Positions 19,090-27,224 of a stretch of DNA of 64,000 bases are shown piece after piece. The stretch comes from Polaribacter aquimarinus. Lineage in GTDB: Bacteria; Bacteroidota; Bacteroidia; Flavobacteriales; Flavobacteriaceae. Both the position numbers and the translations under genes were made by a program. The notes under the pieces are model-generated. The model was not told the origin of the DNA. It saw nothing but the letters and a program-made list of their open reading frames with translations, and did no database searches. The DNA is taken from the NCBI RefSeq assembly GCF_003129485.1, contig NZ_QFFG01000002.1, positions 496,001-560,000 of the forward strand. Direction: 5' to 3'. Each line of letters starts with the position of its first letter. The stretch's first letter is position 1.

Positions 19090-19221
19090 TACGATTTATT
19101 TGGTAAGCTAAAAAATGTTTTTCAAATTTGAGAAAAGAAATTGCTATGAAAAGAAAAGTAGATATACAACAATAAGAAAGTAGTAAAATTAAAAACTAGT
19201 AGATTCTATAAGTATTAGTTT

Positions 19222-19265
<44 letters not shown>

Positions 19266-19267
19266 AT

Positions 19268-19288
19268 AAAAAAACCTCCGCTTACGGA
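19268..19288 (-). terminator. Minus-strand terminator-like hairpin in module copy 1
   Basis: The stem TCCG-CTTA-CGGA (19277-19288) is followed on the minus strand by GG and seven T (19268-19274). Copy 2 has the same element with a longer stem (TCCGC-TT-GCGGA). It would end a minus-strand transcript arising within the module; no gene for such a transcript is visible, so a small RNA is possible. Confidence 0.4.
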
Positions 19289-19478
19289 ATTAAGAAATAT
19301 AAAAAATCGCGAAACCAATGTATAACTTAACACAAATGCCTATGTAAATAAACAACAACAAGCAGAAGAAGTCTTGCAAAAGTAAGCCTTTTTCTACAAG
19401 TTTTTATAGAATTTTAAACTTGTTTATTCATTTAGAATTCTAAATATATTTTACGAATCATTTTAAAATTTAGAAAAA

Positions 19479-19715
19479 ATGAAAAAATTAATTTTAGCTG
19501 TTGTATTTGTTTTTGCAACAGGAACTATAATGAATGCGAATTCATTCAGAATAATTGCATTTCAAGATTGTACTCAAGATGCTTGGGATTATGGAACAGA
19601 AGCTGGTGACGGAGATCCAGTTGCAGAATATGAATATACTAATCAATACTTTGAATTGCATTGTAATGAAGATGGGACATATAAGAAGAAACTTACTATA
19701 AACAACTTACAGTAA
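19479..19715 (+). CDS. Small exported peptide 1 (conserved leader, two Cys)
   Basis: A 78-residue product. The first 22 residues form a signal peptide (starts 'MKKLILAVVFVFATGTIMN', probable cleavage after 'NANS' or nearby) that is identical to that of the peptide at 21841 except for one residue. The mature part is about 56 residues, acidic and aromatic, with two cysteines ('FQDCTQDAWDY', 'FELHCNEDG') and the C-terminus 'KKKLTINNLQ'. The mature part is unrelated to that of peptide 2. It lies directly downstream of the duplicated module and 52 bp before a GLPGLI gene, with a hairpin between. No family recognised. Likely secreted to the periplasm or outside; function unknown. Confidence 0.75.
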   Translation: MKKLILAVVFVFATGTIMNANSFRIIAFQDCTQDAWDYGTEAGDGDPVAEYEYTNQYFELHCNEDGTYKKKLTINNLQ

Positions 19716-19734
19716 GAAAATTTTATATAAATAT

Positions 19735-19752
19735 AAGGGGGTAAAACCCCTT
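19735..19752 (+). promoter_or_regulatory. Hairpin between peptide 1 and GLPGLI gene 1
   Basis: Stem AAGGGG/CCCCTT (19735-19740 with 19747-19752) followed by TTAAAA. It sits in the 52 bp gap between the peptide and GLPGLI genes and could act as a partial terminator or processing and stability element that sets the peptide to GLPGLI ratio. The U-run is short, so full termination is doubtful. Confidence 0.45.
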
Positions 19753-19767
19753 TTAAAATAAACATAT

Positions 19768-20517
19768 ATGAAGATAATTATAAAATTTTCAATTATTTTA
19801 TTAGCTAGTTTATCAATACATGCTCAAACAAATTCAGCAATTATTACTTATAAAAAAACAAAGAAAAAAAAGACTTTTACAGTTGATAAAAAACAAAAAT
19901 TAGGCAAAGAAAAATTAAAAAGATTTGCAGCAATTGAAAAGGAAACAGATAATATTTCTAGTTATTTAAAATTCTCTTTGTATTACAATGATAATCAGGC
20001 TAGTTTTAAAGTAAATGATTTTATGGAAACACCAAATAATAGATACATAAAATTAGCACTTTTACCTTACGGAAAAGGCGAGTATTACAATAATGTTAAA
20101 GAGAAAATAAAAGCTGTAGATATTTTTGGTGATTTTTTCTTAATTCATTACCCAAAAGACTATACTAAATGGACTTTACTTGACGAAACTAAAAAAATTG
20201 GAAATTATAAAGCATACAAAGCAGTCGCAATTGAAAAAATAAAAACCAAAAATGGTTTTAAAACCAACAATATTACGGCTTGGTATACACCTGCTATTAA
20301 TATTCAATATGGGCCTATAGGTTACTCTGGTTTACCAGGTTTAATATTGGAACTCAAAAAAAACCATATAGTTTATTATGTTACTAATATTAAATTGAAC
20401 CCTAAGAAGCAAGTAGAGGTTAAAAAGCCAACAAAAGGTAAAAAAATCACGTATAAAGAATTTAACGAAATGGTTCTTAAAGCTACCAAAAAATTAAAAA
20501 AAATTAGGGGTAGCTAA
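19768..20517 (+). CDS. GLPGLI family protein 1
   Basis: A 249-residue exported protein with signal peptide 'MKIIIKFSIILLASLSIHAQ'. It carries the family hallmark in 'YGPIGYSGLPGLILEL' (about residues 188-203), preceded by 'NNITAWYTPAINIQ' as in other members. The C-terminal region is lysine-rich. GLPGLI proteins (Porph_ging family) are periplasmic or surface beta-rich proteins of Bacteroidota with no established activity. The gene follows exported peptide 1 and precedes a second GLPGLI gene by 41 bp, with a hairpin (20528-20547) between. The three copies in this block are clearly diverged from each other, so they are not a recent tandem duplication. Confidence 0.9.
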   Translation: MKIIIKFSIILLASLSIHAQTNSAIITYKKTKKKKTFTVDKKQKLGKEKLKRFAAIEKETDNISSYLKFSLYYNDNQASFKVNDFMETPNNRYIKLALLPYGKGEYYNNVKEKIKAVDIFGDFFLIHYPKDYTKWTLLDETKKIGNYKAYKAVAIEKIKTKNGFKTNNITAWYTPAINIQYGPIGYSGLPGLILELKKNHIVYYVTNIKLNPKKQVEVKKPTKGKKITYKEFNEMVLKATKKLKKIRGS

Positions 20518-20527
20518 TAATTAACTT

Positions 20528-20547
20528 AAAGAGTCATTAATCTCTTT
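20528..20547 (+). promoter_or_regulatory. Hairpin between GLPGLI genes 1 and 2
   Basis: Stem AAAGAG/CTCTTT (20528-20533 with 20542-20547) and an 8 nt loop, followed by ACTTTTT, in the 41 bp gap between the two GLPGLI genes. It may be a weak terminator or mRNA-stability hairpin. Confidence 0.4.
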
Positions 20548-20558
20548 ACTTTTTAAAA

Positions 20559-21317
20559 ATGAGAATTCTCTTGAGTATTATAATTTTATTCGTTTCAATA
20601 AATCTTAGTGCTCAAGAAAATTATAGAGCTATTTACAAATTAGATTTTTTGATAGACTCCTTAGAAGTTAAGAAAAGATATGAAAAAAATCAAATTAAAT
20701 CGCCTTCAGATCCTAAAGACAAAATGAAAGCTGAATTAAGTTTGGATATGAAAAATCGATTCTTGAACGCAATTAAATTCTCTAAAAACGAATACTATAA
20801 TTTAGATTTTAATAGGGATAAATCAAAATTTTATAAACCAAATAGAATAGAAACAAAAGAATATAAAAGTGCTAAAATCTTTTTAAGATATAGAGGTATT
20901 TATTATTCATTTAAAAATGAATTACTTCATAAAAAAAATGCTTATGGTCAAGATTTTATTGTAAAAAAGCCCAAGTTAAAATGGGAAATTAGTAGTATTT
21001 CAAAAAAAATTGGAAAGTATACCTGTTTTAAAGCGATAACTCAAAAAAAAATTCAATCTTCTAAAGGGATCAGTTATCATGATGTAATAGCTTGGTTTGT
21101 TCCTGAAATTTCTTTTAATCATGGGCCAAAAGGTTACGGAGGTTTACCAGGTTTAATTGTTAGATTAGACATTGGCTATTTATCATATACCATAAAAAAA
21201 ATTAAAAAATTAGATTTTTTAGAATTAAAAAAACCAACAAAAGGGAAAATAATTTCTTTAAAAGACTTCGAAGCTTTAGGTAAAAAAATGTATGAGAGCA
21301 GAAGAAATTCATTCTAA
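20559..21317 (+). CDS. GLPGLI family protein 2
   Basis: A 252-residue exported protein with signal peptide 'MRILLSIIILFVSINLSAQ' and the family motif in 'HGPKGYGGLPGLIVRL', preceded by 'HDVIAWFVPEISFN'. A conserved 'GKYTCFKAITQKK' stretch corresponds to 'GNYKAYKAVAIEK' in protein 1 and 'GKYKCFKATSYLM' in protein 3, showing the shared fold. It is the last gene of the first module: about 36 bp after its stop the second copy of the duplicated upstream sequence begins. It has no own peptide partner, unlike the two other GLPGLI genes. Function unknown. Confidence 0.9.
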   Translation: MRILLSIIILFVSINLSAQENYRAIYKLDFLIDSLEVKKRYEKNQIKSPSDPKDKMKAELSLDMKNRFLNAIKFSKNEYYNLDFNRDKSKFYKPNRIETKEYKSAKIFLRYRGIYYSFKNELLHKKNAYGQDFIVKKPKLKWEISSISKKIGKYTCFKAITQKKIQSSKGISYHDVIAWFVPEISFNHGPKGYGGLPGLIVRLDIGYLSYTIKKIKKLDFLELKKPTKGKIISLKDFEALGKKMYESRRNSF

Positions 21318-21380
21318 GTTTAATATACCTTTTGTTTTGACAATAAAACAAGAAATAAGAAAAAAATAAGTTTAAAAACC

Positions 21381-21448
21381 TTCCATTTTGGCATACCCAA
21401 AAACCGTGAGTTTATCCTATCACCATAAATGGGTATGCCATAATGGAA
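21381..21448. promoter_or_regulatory. Long inverted repeat, copy 2
   Basis: Same arms as copy 1 (21381-21399 with 21430-21448, 18 of 19 pairs). Both arms and the 30 bp centre are unchanged, whereas sequence further right in the module has accumulated changes. This suggests either recent duplication or constraint on the element. Confidence 0.85.
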
Positions 21449-21581
21449 TACGATTTATTTGGTAAGCTAAAAAATGTTTTTCAAATTTGAGAAAAGAAAT
21501 TGCTATGAAAAGAAAAGCAGATATACAACAATAAGAAAGTAGTAAAATTAAAAACTAGTAGATTCTATAAGTATTAGTTTT

Positions 21582-21609
21582 GCCTACTGCCTACTGCCTA
21601 CTGCCTACT
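21582..21609 (+). repeat. Heptanucleotide tandem repeat (GCCTACT)4
   Basis: Four perfect units; the paralogous array at 19223 has six. This is direct evidence of tandem-repeat expansion or contraction at this site. Confidence 0.97.
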
Positions 21610-21612
21610 GAT

Positions 21613-21633
21613 AAAAAAACCTCCGCTTGCGGA
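21613..21633 (-). terminator. Minus-strand terminator-like hairpin in module copy 2
   Basis: Stem TCCGC-TT-GCGGA (21622-21633), followed on the minus strand by GG and a run of seven T. The single difference from copy 1 (A to G) lengthens the stem by one pair. Confidence 0.4.
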
Positions 21634-21840
21634 ATTAAGAAATATAAAAAATCGCGAAACCAATGTATAACTTAACACAAATGCCTATGTAAATAAACAA
21701 CAACAAGCAGAAGAAGCCTTGCAAAAGTAAGCCTTTTTCTACAAGTTTTTATAGAATTTTAAACTTGTTAATTCATATAGAATTCTAAAAATTTTTAATA
21801 AACAAATCCAAATATAAGTTTGGATTACAAAATTTATATA

Positions 21841-22044
21841 ATGAAAAAATTAATATTAGCAATGGTTTTTGTTTTTGCAACAGGAACTATAATGAATGCG
21901 AATTCTTTAATGACAAAGGATAAAAGTTGTTCTGAGATTGCTTTTGATTTACAAGGCGATTTAGAAGATAAAGGAGTTGATATGGAAACAGCCAATGAAG
22001 TTGCTAATCTTATTTATGAAATCTGCGAGACAGCAAGTGAGTAA
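21841..22044 (+). CDS. Small exported peptide 2 (same leader, different mature part, two Cys)
   Basis: A 67-residue product. The frame opens at a TTG at 21820, but the ATG at 21841 begins the signal peptide shared with peptide 1 (21 of 22 leader residues identical, ending 'TGTIMNANS'). The mature ~45 residues are acidic and probably helical, with two cysteines ('KSCSEIAFDLQ', 'IYEICETASE'), and show no similarity to mature peptide 1. A hairpin separates it from GLPGLI gene 3 (64 bp gap). Constant leader plus unrelated cargo behind a duplicated promoter region suggests a cassette family. Function unknown. Confidence 0.75.
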   Translation: MKKLILAMVFVFATGTIMNANSLMTKDKSCSEIAFDLQGDLEDKGVDMETANEVANLIYEICETASE

Positions 22045-22061
22045 TTCAATTTAATAACTAA

Positions 22062-22087
22062 TAGCGAGGGATTTTAAATCTCTCGCT
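22062..22087 (+). promoter_or_regulatory. Hairpin between peptide 2 and GLPGLI gene 3
   Basis: Near-perfect stem of TAGCGAGGGATTT with AAATCTCTCGCTA (12 of 13 pairs). There is no strong U-run behind it. It occupies the same relative position as the hairpin after peptide 1, although the sequences are unrelated. Confidence 0.5.
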
Positions 22088-22107
22088 ATACTCATAAATT
22101 TTATACC

Positions 22108-22860
22108 ATGAAAAAAAATTTAATAATAGTTTCCTTATTCTTTTTTTTAAAAACTTTTTCTCAAAATTATGCGGGAAGAGTAGTTTATAAATTTTCTGTC
22201 GAGCAAGCCTTAATTGACTCTAAAACAATAGATAATAAGGATAAAAAGTATAATGGAATGTTGAGATTTATCAATAAAAGCTTAGAGAATAATAGATTTG
22301 AATTTGAACTAAAATTTCAAGGATCAGAATCAATATTTCTTAAGCAGGAATCATTACAGAATGATAATAATAAAAGTTATAAAATAGCTAACGCTTTATT
22401 AAAAGCTGATAATGTTTATTACAGCAACTATAAAACAAATAGAAGAAAGATTAGTAAAAATGTTTATGGAGAAAACTATATTGTTGTTAGTGAATTGGAT
22501 AATTTAAAATGGAGCTTAACGAATAATAGTAAACTAGTTGGCAAGTATAAATGTTTTAAAGCTACTTCTTATTTGATGATTAAAAATAATAAAGGAATCT
22601 TTAAAAAAGAAATAACTGCATGGTATGCTCCAGATATACCTGTAAATTTTGGTCCAAAAGGATATGGTGGACTTCCTGGTTTAATACTTGAACTTATTGA
22701 GGATAATTATAGATATCTTGCTTCTAAAATAGTTATTATTAACAAGAAGAATAAAATAAAGGTTAATTTTTCAGAAAAGGGGAAATTAGTTACTCAGGAT
22801 GAATTAGATGAAATAGGACAAACATTATATAAGAAAAAGAAGTTTATACTTCAGAATTAA
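22108..22860 (+). CDS. GLPGLI family protein 3
   Basis: A 250-residue exported protein with signal peptide 'MKKNLIIVSLFFFLKTFSQ' and the motif in 'FGPKGYGGLPGLILEL', preceded by 'KEITAWYAPDIPVN'. It resembles GLPGLI protein 2 more than protein 1 around the motif ('GPKGYGGLPGLI' in both). The gene lies 63 bp after peptide 2 and 45 bp before the TonB-dependent receptor-like gene, consistent with a peptide-GLPGLI-receptor transcription unit. GLPGLI genes next to TonB-type outer-membrane genes are a known arrangement in Bacteroidota, but the joint role is not established. Confidence 0.9.
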   Translation: MKKNLIIVSLFFFLKTFSQNYAGRVVYKFSVEQALIDSKTIDNKDKKYNGMLRFINKSLENNRFEFELKFQGSESIFLKQESLQNDNNKSYKIANALLKADNVYYSNYKTNRRKISKNVYGENYIVVSELDNLKWSLTNNSKLVGKYKCFKATSYLMIKNNKGIFKKEITAWYAPDIPVNFGPKGYGGLPGLILELIEDNYRYLASKIVIINKKNKIKVNFSEKGKLVTQDELDEIGQTLYKKKKFILQN

Positions 22861-22905
22861 AACAAAAAAATTAAAAAAGAATAAAGCTGAAATAAAAGTA
22901 AAACA

Positions 22906-25575
22906 ATGAAAAAGAATCCCCTAACTTACATCCTACTACTTTTTAGCATCACAACTTTCTCTCAAAAAGTGACCCTATATGGAGTTATAAAAGACAGTTT
23001 ACAAAACCCATTATCCTATGCCAATGTTATTGCAAAACCTAAAGATGTATCTAAAAATCTACAATTTGCCATTACAGATAATGAAGGCTACTATAAATTA
23101 GTATTAGCAAAAGGAGATACCATTACCATTAGCATTTCCTATTTAGGGTACAAACCAATAAATTATGAGTTTGTTGCATTAAAATCGACAAAGAAAGACT
23201 TTGTATTACAACAATCTTCAGAACAATTAGACGAGGTGGTTATAGAAATGCCAGTAACTGTTAGAGGAGATACCACCACTTACAATACTCAAAAATTTAT
23301 AGACGGTTCTGAGCGTAAACTAAAAAACGTACTCAAAAAATTACCAGGTGTAGAAGTAAACAAAGATGGTAGTGTTACAGTACAAGGGAAAAAAGTAACT
23401 AAAATGCTGGTAGATGGTAAAAAGTTTTTTGGGGGCAGCTCTAAATTGGCGGTAGAAAATATACCTGCAGATGCTGTAGATAAAGTAAAAGTAATTGACA
23501 ATTATAACGAAGTAGCTTTTTTAAAAGGACTCACAGATTCTGATGATATGGCTATGGATATCCAACTCAAAGAAGATAAAAAACGCTTTGTATTTGGAGA
23601 TTTAGAAGCAGGTAAAGGCAATTCAAATTTTTACAAAACAAGTGCCAATTTGTTTTATTATTCACCTAAAACCAACGTCAATTTTATTGGAAATATCAAT
23701 AACATTGGCGAAAAAACCTTTACATTCAGAGACTATATGAGTTTTTCTGGAGGTGTAAATGCTATTTTTAGCGGAAACTTTAATTACAAAGGCGGAGATT
23801 TTTCGCAATTTCTACAAAATCGAGATGTAGTAGAAAGTCGACAAAAATTTGGGGCATTGAATATTACAAAAACCACATCTTCTAAACTAGATGTTGCTGG
23901 GTATTTTATTTTTTCGAATTCTGATATTAAAAATGCTATAGAAACCCAAAATCAATATGCAACATTAACAGAAGACAGAACAAATACCACTGTAGCAGAC
24001 AATACGTTGGGTATAGGTAATCTAAATGTAGAATATACACCAAATGACAAAGAAAAATGGTATGCTAGAACTCAAATAAAAAGAACGAATAATGCAAATG
24101 AAAATAGTCTTGTTTCAGTTGTAGCCGCAAATACGAATACGATTGGTACAGATAGAAATTTGATAGCGACTTACATCAACCAAAATATAGAATGGCATAA
24201 AAGACAATCAGACAAACACACGTTTTCATCTATTGTTAATTATGTTTTTGATAAGAATAACCAAAACGCTTTTTGGCAAACTCAAGATAATGCGTTTAAT
24301 GGCTTAATTCCGATTACTGAGCAAAGTCTATATCTCATTAATCAAATTAAAAATACCACAACACAAAATATAGATGCCGTTTTTAAACATTTTTGGGAGG
24401 TAAACAACAACAATCATATCTATACAACTATGGGTAACAAGTTATTGTTAGAACAATTTTTTACTGATGATAGCCAAACCTTAGATGATGGAACTACCAA
24501 TAATTTTGCTCAAAACGGATTTGGAAACGACCTAGATTTTAAATTGAACGATTTGTTTGTAGGAGTACAGTATAAGTTTAGAACTGGAATTTTTACCGTA
24601 AAACAAGGTGTTTTTGCTCATAATTACAATTGGAGTTTACATCAGCAAACACAACTCGACCAAAATAAGTGGGTGATTTTACCTGAGTTTTTAGCAAAAA
24701 TTGAGTTTAATAAATCAAAAAAAATAACAATTAACTATAATTTAAAAACATCTTTTTCTGATGCTAGCAGGTTTGCAAATCGGTTTTTCTTACAATCATA
24801 CAATTCCGTTTTTAGAGGAAATGAGCGTTTGCAAAATAATCTATTTCATGCAGCAAGAATTTATTACAGCAGGTTTAGCTTATACAGAGGTTTACTCCTT
24901 TTTTCTTCTTTAAGTTATAACAAACAAGTAAAAGGAGTGAGAAATACAGTTCAATTTGACACCAATAACACAAACCCTGCACTGAGAGTCAATCAATTTT
25001 TAACAGCGCAATTGTTTGACAATCCATCAGAAAGTTTACGAGGAAATATTCACTTAGAAAAAACCATAAAAGAGCTTAAATACAAATTTGATGTTGGTTT
25101 TTTTAACAATCAATATTTACAGCAAATAGATAATGTTTTGCAAACCAATAAAAATAAAAATTACGATTATGAGATTGCTATTGAAACCTTGTTTGATGAT
25201 TTCCCGACTTTAGAAATCGGATTTAAACAAAATGTTGGTAGATTTATATCTAGTAATAATACCTCAAAGTTTACCACCACATCACCGTTTATTAATGTTG
25301 ATTATGATTTTTTAGAGGGCTTTATTTTTAACTTCGATTACACCAAAAGCAATTATCAAAACAAAACACTCAATCAAAAAAATGTATATGAAATAGCCAA
25401 TGCAACGCTATCGTACAGACAAGAAAATAGTGCTTGGTCTTTTAAACTGAAAGCACAGAATTTATTTAATGCTCAATTTAAACAAAGCAATAGCTTTAAC
25501 GACTTTTTAATTTCAGACAGAAGAACCTTTATTTTACCCAGAATTTTGCTGTTTTCTATTGGATACAATCTATAG
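22906..25575 (+). CDS. TonB-dependent receptor-like outer-membrane protein with CarboxypepD_reg-like domain
   Basis: An 889-residue outer-membrane beta-barrel protein. Signal peptide 'MKKNPLTYILLLFSITTFSQ' is followed by a carboxypeptidase-regulatory-like domain (about 21-105; 'LYGVIKDSLQNPLSYANVIA', 'ISYLGYKP'). A plug-like domain follows at about 115-215 ('LKNVLKKLPGVEVNKDGSVT', 'VDGKKFFGGSSKLAVENIPA'), then a long barrel ending 'RILLFSIGYNL' with a terminal hydrophobic residue. It is SusC-related in layout but shorter and without a SusD partner. It is the last gene of the peptide/GLPGLI block and is the likely route of import or export for whatever that block handles. Confidence 0.9.
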   Translation: MKKNPLTYILLLFSITTFSQKVTLYGVIKDSLQNPLSYANVIAKPKDVSKNLQFAITDNEGYYKLVLAKGDTITISISYLGYKPINYEFVALKSTKKDFVLQQSSEQLDEVVIEMPVTVRGDTTTYNTQKFIDGSERKLKNVLKKLPGVEVNKDGSVTVQGKKVTKMLVDGKKFFGGSSKLAVENIPADAVDKVKVIDNYNEVAFLKGLTDSDDMAMDIQLKEDKKRFVFGDLEAGKGNSNFYKTSANLFYYSPKTNVNFIGNINNIGEKTFTFRDYMSFSGGVNAIFSGNFNYKGGDFSQFLQNRDVVESRQKFGALNITKTTSSKLDVAGYFIFSNSDIKNAIETQNQYATLTEDRTNTTVADNTLGIGNLNVEYTPNDKEKWYARTQIKRTNNANENSLVSVVAANTNTIGTDRNLIATYINQNIEWHKRQSDKHTFSSIVNYVFDKNNQNAFWQTQDNAFNGLIPITEQSLYLINQIKNTTTQNIDAVFKHFWEVNNNNHIYTTMGNKLLLEQFFTDDSQTLDDGTTNNFAQNGFGNDLDFKLNDLFVGVQYKFRTGIFTVKQGVFAHNYNWSLHQQTQLDQNKWVILPEFLAKIEFNKSKKITINYNLKTSFSDASRFANRFFLQSYNSVFRGNERLQNNLFHAARIYYSRFSLYRGLLLFSSLSYNKQVKGVRNTVQFDTNNTNPALRVNQFLTAQLFDNPSESLRGNIHLEKTIKELKYKFDVGFFNNQYLQQIDNVLQTNKNKNYDYEIAIETLFDDFPTLEIGFKQNVGRFISSNNTSKFTTTSPFINVDYDFLEGFIFNFDYTKSNYQNKTLNQKNVYEIANATLSYRQENSAWSFKLKAQNLFNAQFKQSNSFNDFLISDRRTFILPRILLFSIGYNL

Positions 25576-25606
25576 AATTTCTAGTCTTGCATACTTCGTA
25601 CTGAAT

Positions 25607-26242
25607 TTACTTCCGCCCAAAATCAGCAGGAATTTCTCCCCACGCTTTGGTTTCCCATTTAAGAATTGGGTTTTTAAAAGAGTTCACTTTCAACCATTTT
25701 TCAGCTCTTTTTATCAGTTCTAACAAGTCTTTGTTAGAAGCATCAAAATGAATGTTGGTTTTGCAACGTTTTTGTTTAATCCAACTCATGGCAATTTTAG
25801 AATCAGAATAAATTGGAATATCTTCTTTATTTCTTTGTTTTAGAAACGCTATTCCATGAACCAAAGCTAAGAACTCGCCAATATTATTGGTTCCTTTATT
25901 AAAAGGGCCTTTCTTAAAAATTTCTTTTTTGTCATGTGTTAGAACACCTCTATATTCTAGTTTTCCAGGATTTCCAGCACAAGCAGCATCAACAGCAATA
26001 CTTTCTAAAATAGGCGAACCACATTTTGCTTTCTCTGCTTTAGTTAATGTTGGTTTTTTGGTGTTTTTACCTTTATAATCTTCGTATTTTTTAGAAGAAG
26101 CAACTTTAGCTTCATTCAAATTGGTAAAAGATTTGTATTGAGCGCCTTCAAAACCATCAATTTGTTGTTTACATACTTTCCAAGAAGAAAAAACACCAGT
26201 TGTTCTCCCTTTCCAAACTACATAAAACTTTTTTTTAGGCAT
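25607..26242 (-). CDS. rnhA: Ribonuclease H with N-terminal viroplasmin domain
   Basis: A 211-residue RNase HI that cleaves RNA in RNA-DNA hybrids. Residues ~5-46 form a caulimovirus-viroplasmin-like hybrid-binding domain ('FYVVWKGRTTGVFSSWKVCK', 'FEGAQYKSFTNLNEA'). Residues ~75-211 are the RNase H fold, with catalytic acidic residues in 'SIAVDAACAGNPG', 'NNIGEFLALVHG' and 'IYSDSKIAMSW'. This two-domain form is common in Bacteroidota. It is cytoplasmic. It is transcribed with purN, which ends 1 bp upstream of its start codon. The gene is complete. Confidence 0.93.
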   Translation of the reverse strand: MPKKKFYVVWKGRTTGVFSSWKVCKQQIDGFEGAQYKSFTNLNEAKVASSKKYEDYKGKNTKKPTLTKAEKAKCGSPILESIAVDAACAGNPGKLEYRGVLTHDKKEIFKKGPFNKGTNNIGEFLALVHGIAFLKQRNKEDIPIYSDSKIAMSWIKQKRCKTNIHFDASNKDLLELIKRAEKWLKVNSFKNPILKWETKAWGEIPADFGRK

Positions 26243-26243
26243 T

Positions 26244-26807
26244 TTAATATAAAATTACTTCTTCTATTACTTTAGGAAAATACTTTTGTTCTAGAATATG
26301 AATCTTTTCGGCTATTTTTTCAGGAGAATCTTTGTCATTTAGTGCTGTTTTTGCCTGAAAAATGATGGCTCCTTCATCATAATTGGCATTTACATAATGA
26401 ATTGTGATACCTGTCTCTGTTTCATTATTTTCTTTTACAACTCTATGAACGTTCATTCCATACATACCTTTTCCTCCATATTTTGGCAATAAAGCTGGAT
26501 GAATATTTATGATTTTATCAGGAAAAGCATCAATAATATTTTGTGGAATTTTCCATAAAAAACCAGCTAAAATGATATAATCGGCTTCTTTTTGTAATAC
26601 ATTTAGTATAAAATTAGAAGTATAAAAATCTTCTTTTTTAAAATGTAAGCAGTTTACATTCAGATTTTTACATCTTTCAAAAACTTTGGCATGTTCATTG
26701 TTACACAACACTTTAGTAACAATAGCTGTCTTAGTTTGATTAAAATACTTAATAATGTTCTCTGCGTTCGTTCCAGAACCAGAAGCAAAAACAACAATAC
26801 GCTTCAT
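26244..26807 (-). CDS. purN: Phosphoribosylglycinamide formyltransferase
   Basis: A 187-residue GAR transformylase that uses 10-formyl-THF to formylate GAR in purine synthesis. Motifs are 'FASGSGTNAENI' near the N-terminus, the active-site region 'INIHPALLPKYGGKGMYG' with the catalytic Asn and His, and 'ETGITIHYVNANYDEGAIIF' with the catalytic Asp. It is slightly shorter than the E. coli enzyme, as usual in Flavobacteriia. It is divergent from acpP and immediately upstream of rnhA on the same strand. Confidence 0.95.
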   Translation of the reverse strand: MKRIVVFASGSGTNAENIIKYFNQTKTAIVTKVLCNNEHAKVFERCKNLNVNCLHFKKEDFYTSNFILNVLQKEADYIILAGFLWKIPQNIIDAFPDKIINIHPALLPKYGGKGMYGMNVHRVVKENNETETGITIHYVNANYDEGAIIFQAKTALNDKDSPEKIAEKIHILEQKYFPKVIEEVILY

Positions 26808-26941
26808 ATACTATAAATCTAGGTTACAAAAAAAAGAATAATTATTAACAAATTGATTATTTTTAAAGGGAGATTAATTATTTTTCTTTACTTTTAGTAA
26901 TCATTTTTCGGACAAAAATTAGTTATAATTGTAAAGATTTG

Positions 26942-26949
26942 TATTTTTG
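26942..26949 (+). promoter_or_regulatory. -7 element of the acpP-fabF-rnc promoter
   Basis: TATTTTTG fits the flavobacterial -7 consensus TAnnTTTG and lies 31 bp upstream of the acpP ATG. The nearest TTG (26929-26931) is only 10 bp away, so the -33 element is not canonical. It shows that the upstream TTG-initiated extension of the acpP frame (from 26939) is not translated. Confidence 0.4.
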
Positions 26950-26980
26950 CCCCGATTTAAATTTTAAAAAACAAAAAATT

Positions 26981-27217
26981 ATGTCAGACATTGCATCAAG
27001 AGTAAAAGCTATTATCGTAGATAAATTAGGAGTAGACGATAATGAAGTAACAACAGAAGCTAGCTTCACAAATGATTTAGGAGCAGATTCTTTAGATACT
27101 GTTGAGTTAATTATGGAATTCGAAAAAGAATTCGATATTCAAATTCCAGACGACCAAGCTGAAAATATCGGAACAGTAGGTCAAGCCGTAAGCTATATCG
27201 AAGAAGCAAAAAAGTAA
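26981..27217 (+). CDS. acpP: Acyl carrier protein
   Basis: A 78-residue acyl carrier protein of type II fatty acid synthesis. The phosphopantetheine attachment serine is in '[19 protein letters not shown]', and the acidic helix II follows. The open frame extends upstream to 26939, but the ATG at 26981 gives the standard N-terminus '[18 protein letters not shown]'. It is 7 bp upstream of fabF and heads the acpP-fabF-rnc operon, an arrangement widespread in bacteria. Confidence 0.97.
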   Translation: MSDIASRVKAIIVDKLGVDDNEVTTEASFTNDLGADSLDTVELIMEFEKEFDIQIPDDQAENIGTVGQAVSYIEEAKK

Positions 27218-27224
27218 TATTTAT

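Larger units (their letters stand above)
21353..21789. repeat. Duplicated upstream module, copy 2 (437 bp)
   Basis: Second copy of the sequence at 18994-19444. It is 14 bp shorter because the heptamer array has four units instead of six. It carries the same 19 bp-arm inverted repeat, hairpin and pseudo-frame tail ('NKQQQAEEALQK'). It fills most of the 523 bp gap between GLPGLI gene 2 and peptide gene 2. It is not accompanied by an XRE gene. Confidence 0.93.
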
